DNA of 64,000 nt, from NCBI RefSeq assembly GCF_012849095.1, contig NZ_CP051680.1:5376001-5440000 (forward strand), given 5' to 3'. The notes under the pieces were generated by a model, which was not told the DNA's origin, did no database searches, and saw nothing but the letters and a program-made list of their open reading frames with translations. The position numbers and the translations under genes are program-made. Below are positions 24,929 through 35,100 of the stretch, piece after piece. Origin of the DNA: Cohnella herbarum. GTDB lineage: Bacteria > Bacillota > Bacilli > Paenibacillales > Paenibacillaceae. The first letter of the stretch is position 1; each line of letters begins with the position of its first letter.

Positions 24929-25600
24929 TTACCGCTCTATTACCGCAATAAGAGACTCCGCCCCCGACGTCCATCCGAAAATACCGCCCTGTTGCCGCAC
25001 CATATGAATAGCGGCTTGATGATCGCTTTGATCGAATGCGGCCGTCGCGTCTTCCAACACTAGACAGCGATACCCCCGATCGTTCGCCTCCCGCAGCGTC
25101 GTATGCACGCATACATGAGTCGTAACGCCGCACAGCACCAGAGACTCGATTCCGTTCCGTTCTAGCAAATGCTCTAGTTCCGTCTTGTAGAACGCGCCTT
25201 TGCCCGGCTTGTCGATAATCGCTTCGTCTTCAAGCGGCGCTAACTCCGCGACGATCGCGTGACCCTGCTCCCCGCGAATCAAGATTCGGCCCATCGGACC
25301 TTCGTCCCCGATTCCCGCTCCCATCCTCTTGCTCCGCTCGAGCTTAGCCGGCGGGCAATCGGACAGATCCGGCAGATGTCCTTCCCGCGTATGAACGATC
25401 AGGATACCTGCATCGCGGGCAACTTGAAGCAGCTTCTGAATGACGGGGATAATCGCTCGAGTAGGCGTGATGTCGTTGCCGAGCTTTTCCCCGAATCCGC
25501 CAGCCGAGCAGAAATCGTTCTGCATGTCGATGACGACTAGCGCCGTTCGTACCGGGTCAAAATCAAACGCATAAGGAAGAGCCTCCCTCACCGTCTTCAT
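24929..25600 (-). CDS. Isochorismatase-fold cysteine hydrolase (possible triuret or ureide hydrolase)
   Basis: A 223-residue amidohydrolase of the isochorismatase-like group. The catalytic triad can be read: Asp25 in VVIDMQNDFC, Lys131 in IIDKPGKGAF, Cys164 in TTHVCVHTTL. It shares long stretches with the biuret hydrolase encoded at 37202 (TREGH, PDLSD, GRIL, RGE, IIDKPGKG, REANDRGY, LVLEDATA), so both act on similar small ureides. The second block between REGH and GRIL differs (CPPAKLERSKRMG against LPDNKRWRSKQIG), where substrate contacts are expected. Triuret, ureidoacrylate or an N-carbamoyl compound are candidates. It follows the cupin gene by 37 bases. Confidence 0.8.
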   Translation of the reverse strand: MKTVREALPYAFDFDPVRTALVVIDMQNDFCSAGGFGEKLGNDITPTRAIIPVIQKLLQVARDAGILIVHTREGHLPDLSDCPPAKLERSKRMGAGIGDEGPMGRILIRGEQGHAIVAELAPLEDEAIIDKPGKGAFYKTELEHLLERNGIESLVLCGVTTHVCVHTTLREANDRGYRCLVLEDATAAFDQSDHQAAIHMVRQQGGIFGWTSGAESLIAVIER

Positions 25601-25637
25601 CTGGCATCCCTCTCCCTCTCCCTCTTCCCTATCCTTC

Positions 25638-26078
25638 CTACTTTCCGCCTTGCAACTGCCGTTCGGTCGGAATCGGTACCTTCGTCGTTTCGAAGAATCG
25701 ATTACCAGGTGCTTGCTCCTCTACTGGTAGGAAGATGCTAATCTGCTCCGTCGGCACCGTATCGTCGTTGGCAACCGAATGGACGACTCCCGCAGGCACA
25801 AGAAACGTATCCCCTGCCGCGTAAGATTTCCACTCCCCGTTACATAGCAGCCGTACTTTGCCTACCGTAATATGAATGATCTCCGCTACATTATGATAAT
25901 GAGGAAGAACGGCGCCGCCGACGCCGATCTTCTCCCATAATACCGAGCTAGCCCGTACCCCCATCTCGTCCGCATCGGCAGCCGACAGAATCTCGCGATG
26001 ATAGAGGGCGACGTGATCCGGCATCGGCGACCATTCCATCGCTTCCGCCGTTTTCACCGTTGTGTGTTTTTCCGTCAT
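25638..26078 (-). CDS. Cupin-domain protein
   Basis: A 146-residue single-domain cupin. GGAVLPHYHNVAEIIHITVGK (about 53-73) is the first cupin motif with its metal-binding His and Glu, and VPAGVVHSVANDD is the second. It may bind a metal and a small ligand, as a sensor or as an enzyme in ureide metabolism. Its ATG overlaps the formamidase stop by 4 bases, so it is co-translated with amiF. Role inferred only from context. Confidence 0.85.
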   Translation of the reverse strand: MTEKHTTVKTAEAMEWSPMPDHVALYHREILSAADADEMGVRASSVLWEKIGVGGAVLPHYHNVAEIIHITVGKVRLLCNGEWKSYAAGDTFLVPAGVVHSVANDDTVPTEQISIFLPVEEQAPGNRFFETTKVPIPTERQLQGGK

Positions 26079-27082
26079 GATTCCCGTACCCTCCCTGCAT
26101 ATTTACGCACCGGCTTCGGATACCCTTCCGATGTCCCGTCTTTTACGACAACCTCGTCTTCCCAAGGCAATCTATAGCGCTCGTTCACTAAATCTTTCAT
26201 GTACGTGTACGGACAATCTCCCGCGCCGCCATCTACCGCAACGTACCCGCGGTGCGCAAACTGATACATATTGTTCTCCACGCCCCATAGGCGCCGCGCT
26301 TCGCGGACAAGCGACGGACGAACCTCTCCCGCGACGATCTCGTCCGGCCTGCCTCCGCCCGTAACGAGCGGTACGCCGTCGAAACCGACGATCATCGCTT
26401 CGCCCATCGAATCGAACGTGCCGTCGCTCCCGCTCATGCACACCGACGCGGTATACATGAGATTGCAAAAGGCGTTCGCTTGATTCGTGATTTGCCAAGA
26501 GTGGCGAATCGGCGCGGTGTATCCAGCCGTGCGAATCATAATATCCGCGCCGATATACGCGCACTCCCTAGCCATCTCCGGGAACATTCCATCGTGACAA
26601 ATAATAAGAGCGAGTTTACTTCCGTTAGGCCCGTCACATACCGGAATACCGAGATCTCCGGGCTCCCAAGGCTCAACCGGAACCCAAGGATGCAGCTTGC
26701 GATAATTCAGCTTGATCTCGCCCTGATCGTCAATAATAAGTCCCGTATTGTATGGGTTGCCGTTCGGGTTCGCCTCCATGATCGAAAAGCAACCCCAAAT
26801 CCGGTTGTCCCGGCAAGCTTGACGGAAAGCCTCAACCTCCAGACCGTCGACCCGGCACATAATGGCCGGATCCGTATTCATCGACAGGCCATGCAACGAG
26901 TATTCCGGGAACACGACGAGATCCATGTTACGCAATCCGCGCTTAGCCTTCGCCGTTAGTTCTACGATTCTCCGAGTCTGCTCCTCTAGCTGCGCCGGCG
27001 TCTCCACGACGGGAAGCTTCATTTGCACCAAACCGATGACAACGCCATCCGGGCTCTTGTTCAGCCCTCCCAGTCCACTCAT
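26075..27082 (-). CDS. amiF: Formamidase
   Basis: A 335-residue nitrilase-superfamily enzyme that hydrolyses formamide to formate and ammonia. It is recognised from MSGLGGLNKSPDGVVIGL, WGCFSIMEANPNGNPYNTG, YRKLHPWVPVEPWEPGD and CHDGMFPEMARECAY, highly typical of AmiF. The Glu-Lys-Cys triad is Glu60 (FPEY), Lys129 (YRKLHP) and Cys162 (IICHDG). The ATG at 27082 has GGAG nine bases upstream; an in-frame TTG 5 codons earlier is less likely. Together with biuret and allophanate hydrolases it marks the block as a nitrogen-release system. Confidence 0.93.
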   Translation of the reverse strand: MSGLGGLNKSPDGVVIGLVQMKLPVVETPAQLEEQTRRIVELTAKAKRGLRNMDLVVFPEYSLHGLSMNTDPAIMCRVDGLEVEAFRQACRDNRIWGCFSIMEANPNGNPYNTGLIIDDQGEIKLNYRKLHPWVPVEPWEPGDLGIPVCDGPNGSKLALIICHDGMFPEMARECAYIGADIMIRTAGYTAPIRHSWQITNQANAFCNLMYTASVCMSGSDGTFDSMGEAMIVGFDGVPLVTGGGRPDEIVAGEVRPSLVREARRLWGVENNMYQFAHRGYVAVDGGAGDCPYTYMKDLVNERYRLPWEDEVVVKDGTSEGYPKPVRKYAGRVRES

Positions 27083-27119
27083 AAGCGATTGCTCCAATCC
27101 ATTTCGCGACTATGTCCCG

Positions 27120-28304
27120 TCATTTAGGAATGCTGCCGATAACGCCTTCTACGAGATAATCCGAACCTTCCAACGCCTCGACGGTCGGCGTTTCCCCTTC
27201 CGCGATCCGCACGGTTCCCGATTGATCTTTAACCGGACCGATGAACGGTTTCAACGTGCCGCCCAACAACTCGGCCTTCTTGTCCTCTACGAACTGAACG
27301 ACGTCCGCCGGAACCTTGGCGCCGAAGGAACCCATTTGCACGACGTTGTCCGCCAGCGTTCCGCGATACTTTCCGTCGTATTTACTGCCTTTAAATCCGC
27401 CTTCTTGCGCTGTTTTGACCATATCGACGAACAGGTCCGGCCAGTTCCATAACGAGCCCGTAATCCATCCGTTCGGAGCAAGCGAAGAAGCGTCCGCATG
27501 GTAGCCTACCGTCATCACGTCGCGGCGTTCCGCGGTTTCGATCACCGTCTTCATGCAATCTTGATGTAAGCTAAGCACGTCGATGCCGCTATCGATCAAC
27601 GAGTTGGTCGCATTCGCTTGTTGGCCCGGATCGCACCAGCTTCCCGTGAACACGACGGACGTCGTCGCTTCCGGATTAACCGATCTGGCACCGAGCGTAA
27701 AGGCGTTAACGTTAAGCAACACTTGAGGAATCGGAACGGAGACGATGTAACCGAGCTTACCTGTTTTGGACATTTTGCCTGCCGCTATCCCCGCAAGGTA
27801 TACCGGTTCCCAGATCGTGCCGAAGTACGTACCGACGTTGTTGGCCGTCTTCAATCCGCCTTGGTGGAAAAACACGACGTCCGGGTGGCGCTTGGCCACG
27901 TTAAGAGCCGGTTCCAGATGTCCGTACGAGGTCGGGAAAATGATTTTCGCGCCGTCTTTGATCATTTGCTCCATGACGCGTTCCGCTTCCGCCGTCTCCG
28001 GCACGTTCTCCGCGCGCAGCACCTTCATGTCGGGATAAGCTTTCTCCACCGCCACGCTTCCGAGATAAGCCGCTTGGTTATACCCGTAGTCGTCTTTCGT
28101 TCCGACGAAGATAAAGCCGATCGCGCTTCCTCCCGTTCCCATCTTGCTATCCTGCTCCGCGTTTGCCGTTGCCGAACCTTCCGGAGAGCCGCTTGCCGAG
28201 CCGTTGCTTTCGTTTCCTGGCTGACTGCAACCGGTGATCAACATAATAAGGGCCAAGGTGCCAAGAAAAAGACTTCTAGCTTTTCTTTTTACGATTTTGT
28301 TCAT
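27120..28304 (-). CDS. BMP-family substrate-binding lipoprotein of the second ABC system
   Basis: A 394-residue lipoprotein: signal peptide with lipobox LITGC, a Gly/Ser/Ala-rich linker, then the BMP fold (GFIFVGTKDDYGYNQAAYLG, IIFPTSYGHLEPAL, WITGSLWNWPDLFVDMV). It is only distantly similar to the nucleoside-binding lipoprotein at 17606 and lies in a subgroup often found with amidase and purine-catabolism genes. The chosen ATG (28304) follows GGAGGGAACC. It sits between permease genes and amiF; the cargo may be a purine derivative or a small ureide. Confidence 0.9.
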   Translation of the reverse strand: MNKIVKRKARSLFLGTLALIMLITGCSQPGNESNGSASGSPEGSATANAEQDSKMGTGGSAIGFIFVGTKDDYGYNQAAYLGSVAVEKAYPDMKVLRAENVPETAEAERVMEQMIKDGAKIIFPTSYGHLEPALNVAKRHPDVVFFHQGGLKTANNVGTYFGTIWEPVYLAGIAAGKMSKTGKLGYIVSVPIPQVLLNVNAFTLGARSVNPEATTSVVFTGSWCDPGQQANATNSLIDSGIDVLSLHQDCMKTVIETAERRDVMTVGYHADASSLAPNGWITGSLWNWPDLFVDMVKTAQEGGFKGSKYDGKYRGTLADNVVQMGSFGAKVPADVVQFVEDKKAELLGGTLKPFIGPVKDQSGTVRIAEGETPTVEALEGSDYLVEGVIGSIPK

Positions 28305-28400
28305 GATGGTTCCCTCCACTTTGTTTTTTCTATTTAGGTTAGTGCGTCATGCCATCGTCTCTTTGTGCCGGTTCGGCAGTTTTCTTCGCTTCTTCGGCAG

Positions 28401-29312
28401 TCATCCGCCCGCTTCCCCTGCGAACACCCTGCCTAGAGCCTCCGGCGTCTGACTCTTCTTCCTTCGCTCCACGATCAACAGAGCAAGCAACGTTAATAGA
28501 TAAGGAACCATGAACAGGAAAAACGGAGAAATCGCGAGCCCTTGCTGCTGAACGGTCAATTGCAACGCCTGCGCGGCTCCGAACAAGTAAGCTCCCAGCA
28601 TCGCTCTTGCCGGTTTCCATGAGGCGAAAATAACAAGAGCGACGGCGACTACACCCCGGCCTGCGGTCATATTCTCAACCCAGCTATGCGTATAAGCGAT
28701 CGATAACTGCGCGCCGCCGATTCCGGCCAAGAATCCGCCCGCCAATACCGCTAAATAACGAACGAGCTTAGGGTTCACGCCGCTGGCGAACAACACTTCC
28801 TCCCGTTCCCCGGCGGTTCTTAGCATAATGCCGACCCGGGTACGAAAGATCACGTACCACAAGAGAGGAACAAGCAAGATGGACAAGTAGGTCAACGGAT
28901 CATGGTTAAACAAAATCGGTCCGATGAACGGAATGTCCGACAACCCCGGAAGTGCAACGGGGTTAAAGCCGACGATCTGTTGACTGACGAAATCCCGTCC
29001 GAAGAACGCCGTCACCCCCATTCCGAAAAACATAATCGTAAGGCCGGTAGCCAATTGATTGGCTCCGCAGCTTAAGACGAGAAAAGCATGGATCGATGCG
29101 ATCAACAAACCGCATAGCCCTCCCGCCAATGCCCCGAGCCAAGGATTCCCGGTCCATACCGTCACCGCGAAGCCTCCTAACGCTCCCGCCAGCATCGAAC
29201 CTTCCGTACCGAGGTTGATGACCCCGGCTCTCTCGGATACGAGTTCGCCCTGACTTGCCAGCATAACCGACGTTCCGGACCGAATCGCTCCGGTCAAAAT
29301 ATCCGCAATCAT
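28401..29312 (-). CDS. ABC transporter permease, second BMP-type system (short permease)
   Basis: A 303-residue BPD_transp_2 membrane protein with GTSVMLASQGELVSERAGVI and NLGTEGSML near the N-terminus, a hallmark of the second permease of BMP-type transporters, and eight to nine hydrophobic helices. Its ATG overlaps the stop of the other permease gene by 4 bases. The binding lipoprotein gene follows after 96 bases. Confidence 0.9.
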   Translation of the reverse strand: MIADILTGAIRSGTSVMLASQGELVSERAGVINLGTEGSMLAGALGGFAVTVWTGNPWLGALAGGLCGLLIASIHAFLVLSCGANQLATGLTIMFFGMGVTAFFGRDFVSQQIVGFNPVALPGLSDIPFIGPILFNHDPLTYLSILLVPLLWYVIFRTRVGIMLRTAGEREEVLFASGVNPKLVRYLAVLAGGFLAGIGGAQLSIAYTHSWVENMTAGRGVVAVALVIFASWKPARAMLGAYLFGAAQALQLTVQQQGLAISPFFLFMVPYLLTLLALLIVERRKKSQTPEALGRVFAGEAGG

Positions 29313-30382
29313 CGCTTAGCCCACCTTCCGCTGCCGAGAATGAAGAACAGAACGAGCGCCATCAGAATGTTAACGGAGGAGGACGGCAATCCCGAGCTGA
29401 TCTCGAGCGTGTTCCCCGCAACGCTGATCATCCCGAGCAGGAACGCCGTTACGATCAGTCGCAAAGGTTTGTTCCACGCCATCATCGCGGCTAGAAAGCC
29501 GAGATACCCGAAGTTGGCTCCGGTAGAGGCGCGCAGCCTTCCTTCTATGCCGGCAATTTCAATCATCCCCGCTATGCCTGCCAGCATTCCTGCGGCAATG
29601 AGTACCCAGAAATACATCTTGTTGATGTTCATGCCGGCGCGCTCTGCCGCAAGCCGATTGCTGCCGAGCACTCGGATGCGGAATCCAAGTCGCGTCCTCG
29701 TTAAGACGTACCAGACGAGCACCGCAAGTACCAATGCGACAACGAAGCCGATGTGTAACCGAGTCCCGTTAATAATCGGAAGCCTAAGGGATGAAGCGAT
29801 CTCCGGGGAGAAAGGCCAGTTAAAGGACTCCTTGTCTTTCAACAGACCGTGTACGAAGAACCCGACGGTGAACGTGGCGACGTAGTTAAGCAGAACGCTC
29901 GTTATCGTTTCGTTCAGACGGCCTTTCACCTTCAATACGGCAACCAAGCCCGCCCAGACGGCTCCGCCTAACGCACCGGCGATCATCATGAGCGGAATGC
30001 CGAGCCACGCCGGAAAATCATTCAGATAAAATACCGCGAACCAAGTCGCGAATAATGCCCCGATGGCAAGCTGTCCTTCGCCTCCGACGTTTACCAAACC
30101 CGCTTTGGCCGGAAGGGCCGCCGCAAGACCCGTCAGAATGAACGGAGTGGCTTTTAACAACACTTCCCCGAACCCGTACAGATCGCCGAACGTGGATTTC
30201 ACCATCGAAACGTACAACTCGACCGGGTTAACTTCATAACAGAGCAAGAACAATCCATAAACGACGAACGGCGCGATCATAATTAAAGCTTGAATCGCCC
30301 AAGGCTTGACGCGGGCTAGAAAGGAATAACTTCCGGCGGACAACGCGATCGTATTCGTGCTTGTGCTCGCTTGTTGTTTCAC
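29309..30382 (-). CDS. ABC transporter permease, second BMP-type system (long permease)
   Basis: A 357-residue membrane protein of the same superfamily, with PFILTGLAAALPAKAGLVN, GGEGQLAIG and LNETITSVLLNYV as conserved parts. It overlaps both the upstream ATPase gene and the downstream permease gene by 4 bases, so the three are coupled. It should form one half of the membrane channel. Confidence 0.9.
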   Translation of the reverse strand: MKQQASTSTNTIALSAGSYSFLARVKPWAIQALIMIAPFVVYGLFLLCYEVNPVELYVSMVKSTFGDLYGFGEVLLKATPFILTGLAAALPAKAGLVNVGGEGQLAIGALFATWFAVFYLNDFPAWLGIPLMMIAGALGGAVWAGLVAVLKVKGRLNETITSVLLNYVATFTVGFFVHGLLKDKESFNWPFSPEIASSLRLPIINGTRLHIGFVVALVLAVLVWYVLTRTRLGFRIRVLGSNRLAAERAGMNINKMYFWVLIAAGMLAGIAGMIEIAGIEGRLRASTGANFGYLGFLAAMMAWNKPLRLIVTAFLLGMISVAGNTLEISSGLPSSSVNILMALVLFFILGSGRWAKR

Positions 30383-31911
30383 GCAGATTCTCCTTTCAAC
30401 ATGCGGTATCCGATTTCGGTAACGTCGGTTTCGGAAGGAAGATAGGGTCCGATGAGCCGCTTCCCGGACAAAACGACCAATTGGTCGGATAGCTTAAACA
30501 ATTCGTCCAAGTCTTCGGAAAATAAAATAATCGCTGTTCCCTGCTCGGCAAGCTCGATGAGATGCTGCTGGATCGTGCGCGTCGTCCCGATATCAAGCCC
30601 CCTGCTCGGATAACTGACGATCAAGATTTCCGGCTTGCGGATCAGCGCCCGCGAGAGCACCATCCGTTGCACGTTGCCGCCGGATAACGTATCCGCCCTC
30701 CGGTTGCCATCCGCGAGAGCAAGTGCTTTCGCTTCTTCGCTACCGTCTAGTTCGCCTTTCACTTCTTTCCAATCGATTCCGGCTCCTTTAGGTTTAAGCC
30801 GGATTCCGTCGAGCACCATATGCTCCATAATGGTAAATCCGGGGATGACCGACTCCTTGATCGGATCTTCCGAGACAAAGCTCACCCCCGCGTCCATGAA
30901 CGCTTTGGCGTTCGCTTGCATCTCTTTGCCGCCGATGGAGATCTGACCTGTAGTCAGCTTTCTTAATCCGAATAACACCTCCGCCAGCTCGCGCTGCCCG
31001 CTTCCGGATATTCCGGCGACCCCGATAATTTGACCTTTCGGCAATGTCAGACGAAGATCTCCGAGTACCGACTCGCCATGGTCTCCGCTAATCGTCCCGT
31101 TCGTAATCTGCAACGCGACTTCCGATTTTCTATCGCCATCGGCGCTCGGTTTGACGACCGGCTTTAATGTCTTGTCGCCCATCATGGCGGCGATTAGGGC
31201 GTCACCCGCCAAGCCCTCTTCGCGATTTGCCGTATACGTGATTTGCCCGCTTCTTAGCACGCTTACTCGATCCGCGCAGGCGAGCACCTCGTTAATCTTG
31301 TGCGTAATAAGCAGAATGCCGTAACCGTCTTGGCGGAGCAGGTCGAGCATCTTCAGGAAAGCCTCTACTTCTTGGGGCACTAATACGCTAGTTGGTTCAT
31401 CGAAAATAATGATTCGAGTTCCGGGAGCGAGAAGCACCTTCACGATTTCCAGCCTTTGCCGTTGACCGAGATCCAACTGCCAGACATAGGCGTCGGGATC
31501 GACCGCAAGCCCGTATTTAGCCGAAGTGTCCACGATCCGTTGACGAAGCTTCTTCCGGTTGAATCGCCATCCCGACTCTACCGCGAGCGCGATGTTATCC
31601 AATACCGTCAATGCCGGCACGACCCGGAAATCTTGAAACACCATTCCGATGCCCCTTGCTCGGGCTTTCGTCGGCGGATGAAGGGACACCCGTTCTCCGT
31701 CCATGAACACTTCGCCTTCGTCGGGCTCGTATACGCCGTAGAGCATTTTCATGAGCGTACTCTTCCCTGCCCCGTTTTCCCCTAGAATCGCATGGATCGT
31801 CCCCGGATTAACCTCCAAGTCTATGTTGCGGTTAGCGACGAGCGATCCGAATCGTTTGGTGAGTGCCACTGCTTTGAGAAGATAGGGAGCATGAACGTTG
31901 TCATTTTTCAT
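30379..31911 (-). CDS. ABC transporter ATP-binding protein, two ATPase domains, second BMP-type system
   Basis: A 510-residue double nucleotide-binding protein. The first domain has GENGAGKSTLMKMLYG (Walker A) and IIIFDEPTSVLVPQE (Walker B); the second has GISGSGQRELAEVLFG and LSGGNVQRMVLSR. It powers the second BMP-type importer. First gene of the transporter part of the block. The upstream 280 bases carry AT-rich palindromes also seen before biuH. Confidence 0.93.
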   Translation of the reverse strand: MKNDNVHAPYLLKAVALTKRFGSLVANRNIDLEVNPGTIHAILGENGAGKSTLMKMLYGVYEPDEGEVFMDGERVSLHPPTKARARGIGMVFQDFRVVPALTVLDNIALAVESGWRFNRKKLRQRIVDTSAKYGLAVDPDAYVWQLDLGQRQRLEIVKVLLAPGTRIIIFDEPTSVLVPQEVEAFLKMLDLLRQDGYGILLITHKINEVLACADRVSVLRSGQITYTANREEGLAGDALIAAMMGDKTLKPVVKPSADGDRKSEVALQITNGTISGDHGESVLGDLRLTLPKGQIIGVAGISGSGQRELAEVLFGLRKLTTGQISIGGKEMQANAKAFMDAGVSFVSEDPIKESVIPGFTIMEHMVLDGIRLKPKGAGIDWKEVKGELDGSEEAKALALADGNRRADTLSGGNVQRMVLSRALIRKPEILIVSYPSRGLDIGTTRTIQQHLIELAEQGTAIILFSEDLDELFKLSDQLVVLSGKRLIGPYLPSETDVTEIGYRMLKGESA

Positions 31912-32192
31912 CTTGGTCCCCCTTTTGTATGTTATATAACTTTACATATATTTTTAATTCCCTTTGCTAATACGATTATATATCAGTTTTATGTCATTAT
32001 CTTTATACGATAAGAACAAAATATTGGACTATTTTCTGTGTATGAGTAACAAACATTACATATACATAACATTAAATTGGCATGATGAAGGAGGGAATTA
32101 AAACCCAAGGGGGGTGTTGTTAAGGAGGGATGAAGAGAGGATGTACCGGCCCCCATGGGCCTTTCGCCTTGAAGAAGGGGCCTGTATCCGTT
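31912..32192. promoter_or_regulatory. Intergenic region with AT-rich palindrome upstream of the second transporter
   Basis: No gene. TATGTTATATAAC begins at 31928 and is followed by TTTACATATA, giving TATGT/ACATA arms; a second ACATTACATATACATAAC stretch lies near 32053-32071. The ATGTTATATA core recurs upstream of biuH (37936-37970). GGCCCC (32149-32154) pairs with GGGGCC (32175-32180), but no T run on the minus strand makes it a clear terminator for the sensor kinase. Confidence 0.4.
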
Positions 32193-35100
32193 TTAGAATT
32201 TCGCCTTTTTTACCATGAAAATGATTGTCGTGCCGCTACCGGGGGAACTGATAATCCGCAAACCTTGACCATATAACTGCTTAAGCCGCCGATTCGTATT
32301 GCGCAAGCCGATTCCCCGATCTTGGCCGCCATGGTCGTCCAACAACCGCCGCCGGGTGCTCTCGTCCATCCCCACGCCGTCGTCCTCGATTCGGACTTCC
32401 GCGCAATCCTCGTACTCGACGATTCGGATTCGGATCTTGCCGCCGCCAACGCGCTTCATAATGCCGTGTCGGACCGCGTTCTCGACGAGGGGCTGGATCG
32501 AAAGGGGCGGAACCGTTAAGTGAATACTTTCATCGACATCCCATTCCACTTGTAATCGATTCTCGAATCGTTCTTTCTCTATGTACAGGTAAGATCGAAC
32601 GAGATCCAACTCATGCCGCAAAGGCACGATCCGCTCCAAATTCCGCGGATCGAAGCTCGCCCGTAAATAATTGCCGAATACTTCGACCAACGTGCGCATC
32701 CTTACCGTATCCAGCTCGCTTAACGCGGCGATCGAAGTGAGCGTGTTAAACAGGAAATGCGGCTGGATTTGAGCTTGAAGCCATGCGGCTTCCATCCGTA
32801 ACCTTTCGCGGAATGATTTCTTGCCGTCCGTTAACGCCCGTACGCGGGATTTCAATTCCATAGCGTCCACCGGTTTAACTAAGTAATCGTTTGCCCCTGC
32901 TTGGAAGCCGGCTTCGATATCTTCCGGTTGACCCCGAGCGGTCAGAAGCAAAATCGGAAGTTCAGCTATTTTATAACGTTCGCGGATCGCGCGAGACAAT
33001 TCGAACCCCGACATTCGCGGCATCATGACGTCCGCGATGACCAGATCCCACTCTTTCGTCGCCAGTATAGCTATGGCTTCATTCCCGTTCTTCGCCTTGG
33101 TGATCTCGTAGCTTTCCATCGCGAGAACCTCTTCTAGGACGCGTAAATTCACCGGGTCGTCATCGACGACCAGAATATTCGCTATGTCCGCAGGATCCCG
33201 TTTGTAAAGTTCCGGACCCGAAGCCAGCAACGCCGCGGCGGTCTCTTTCATAACGTCCGGCATTACTAAAGCCTTCGCGGGAACTTCCTCCCGAGTAACT
33301 TCATCCTGCGGTACGTCCTCATCCGATATCGGTAGAGTAAAGGTAAACTCCGATCCTTCGTTCGGAGATGAAGTTACCGATATCGTGCCCCGATGTAACT
33401 CCACCAGTTGCTTGCAAATGCTCAGCCCTAGCCCAAGTCCGCTCACATCTCCGGCTTGAATCGGGCCGCGCCCCTGCTCGTAAGGCTCGAACAGGACTTG
33501 CTTCGTGTCCTCGTTCATGCCAATGCCGGTGTCCGACACCGCAACATAGGCTTGTCCATTGCGAAAGGATGCGTCGACCGCGATGTATCCTTCGTTCGTA
33601 AACTTCGCCGCGTTGTGCAGAAGGTTAAACAAGATTTGAACGAGGCGATTCTCGTCGGCGACCACGGGAGGGAAATCGTCCGGAACCCGATTGATCAATT
33701 GAATCGGCTTTCCTTCCGTCATAAACCTCACCATGTCCAGGACGCCCGAAACGACGCCTTGGACGTTGACCGCGCGAAGTTGCAGATTGATGCGGTTCTC
33801 TTTCAGCCTTGCGAGGTCGAGCAAATCGTTCAGCAACAACGACATTCTTTTGCCAACGGAGACCAATAGCTCCATGTTTTCGCGATTAGCGGTTTCGTCA
33901 TAGTTGCCGTTGCCTCTAAGCAGCGAATGGCCTATGTTCAGCATAGCGTGAAGCGGATTGCGCAATTCATGGGACGTTCTGGCCAGGAACTGGTCTTTCA
34001 GCCTATCTTCCTCCATCATTTTCATGGCATGCTTGACCGTTTGCTCGGATGTCCTAAGGTATCTCTTGAACCAGTACGATGCAAAAGCAACAAAAGCGGC
34101 GATCATATCCATCGGGTAAAAACCCATTTCCTGCCAAAACGATGCTCTGATGAGTCCCCAGATGATGTTAAACGTTACGGCGCTTACTCCCATCAAAATA
34201 AAGATCGTGTCTTTATTCCCTTTCGTCACGCTCCGGAAAGCGAGCACGGAAATGACCAAATAAGGGATCATGATGATGATAGTATGAAGAGCATCCATCC
34301 TCGTCAGCCAATTAACGGGCAAGAATAGAGCAGCCAACGAATATGCGACGCAGACTGTCGTATAGGCTCGCAAACCCCGCTTTCTCCCGCTTCCTGGCAT
34401 AAGATAACTCATGAATTGCATAAGAAATCCCGCAATCCCAAGATAGACGATATAAAAAATCCTATAGCTCCAGTCGTTGTCGATCGGAAACCACACGAGA
34501 AGCAGTTGACTATCGTCGATCAAGGTAGAGATCATCGCGCAAACGACAAGTCCGAAAAAATAAAGCAACCCACGCTGGCGGACTCCCATGAAATATAAAA
34601 TGACGGAATAGGCTGCATGTACCAATAAAATCAGACATAAGCTTATTTGCAGCCAGGAAGACATTTGCGCATTCTGACTAATCGAGATGCCGTCGCCGAA
34701 TACAATCGGCCCGAAGATTCCTCCCCCCAACCGGTCATCGAAATTCGCCACTTGAACGACGATCTCGATTTCCTCCCGATCAGATGCGAAGATTGCCGTG
34801 TAAGGAACGTTCCTCGCCGTATAGTCGTCCGCGCTTTCGCCCGTCTCGCCCGAACGCCCCAACATTTTCCCATTAACGAACAATTCCGATGACGAGGGGA
34901 TCATCGGTACCTTAATTCCGTATATTTGCTCCGCGTCGCCGTTAACCAACACTCGCAGCCGATAAGAGCCGTAACCGAACGGCGGTCCATTCCATTTTCC
35001 GGGCACCTGCAACATGGTTCTCTCCGTCGGGGACGGAAGCGCTCCGTTATTATCCATGATCAATTGATTCTGGTAAAACTCCCATTCGCCCCTCAGCGAG

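Noticed and set aside
31912..32192. Purine riboswitch upstream of the second transporter
   Set aside because: The conserved purine aptamer loops and a terminator/antiterminator pair before the ATPase gene were not seen.
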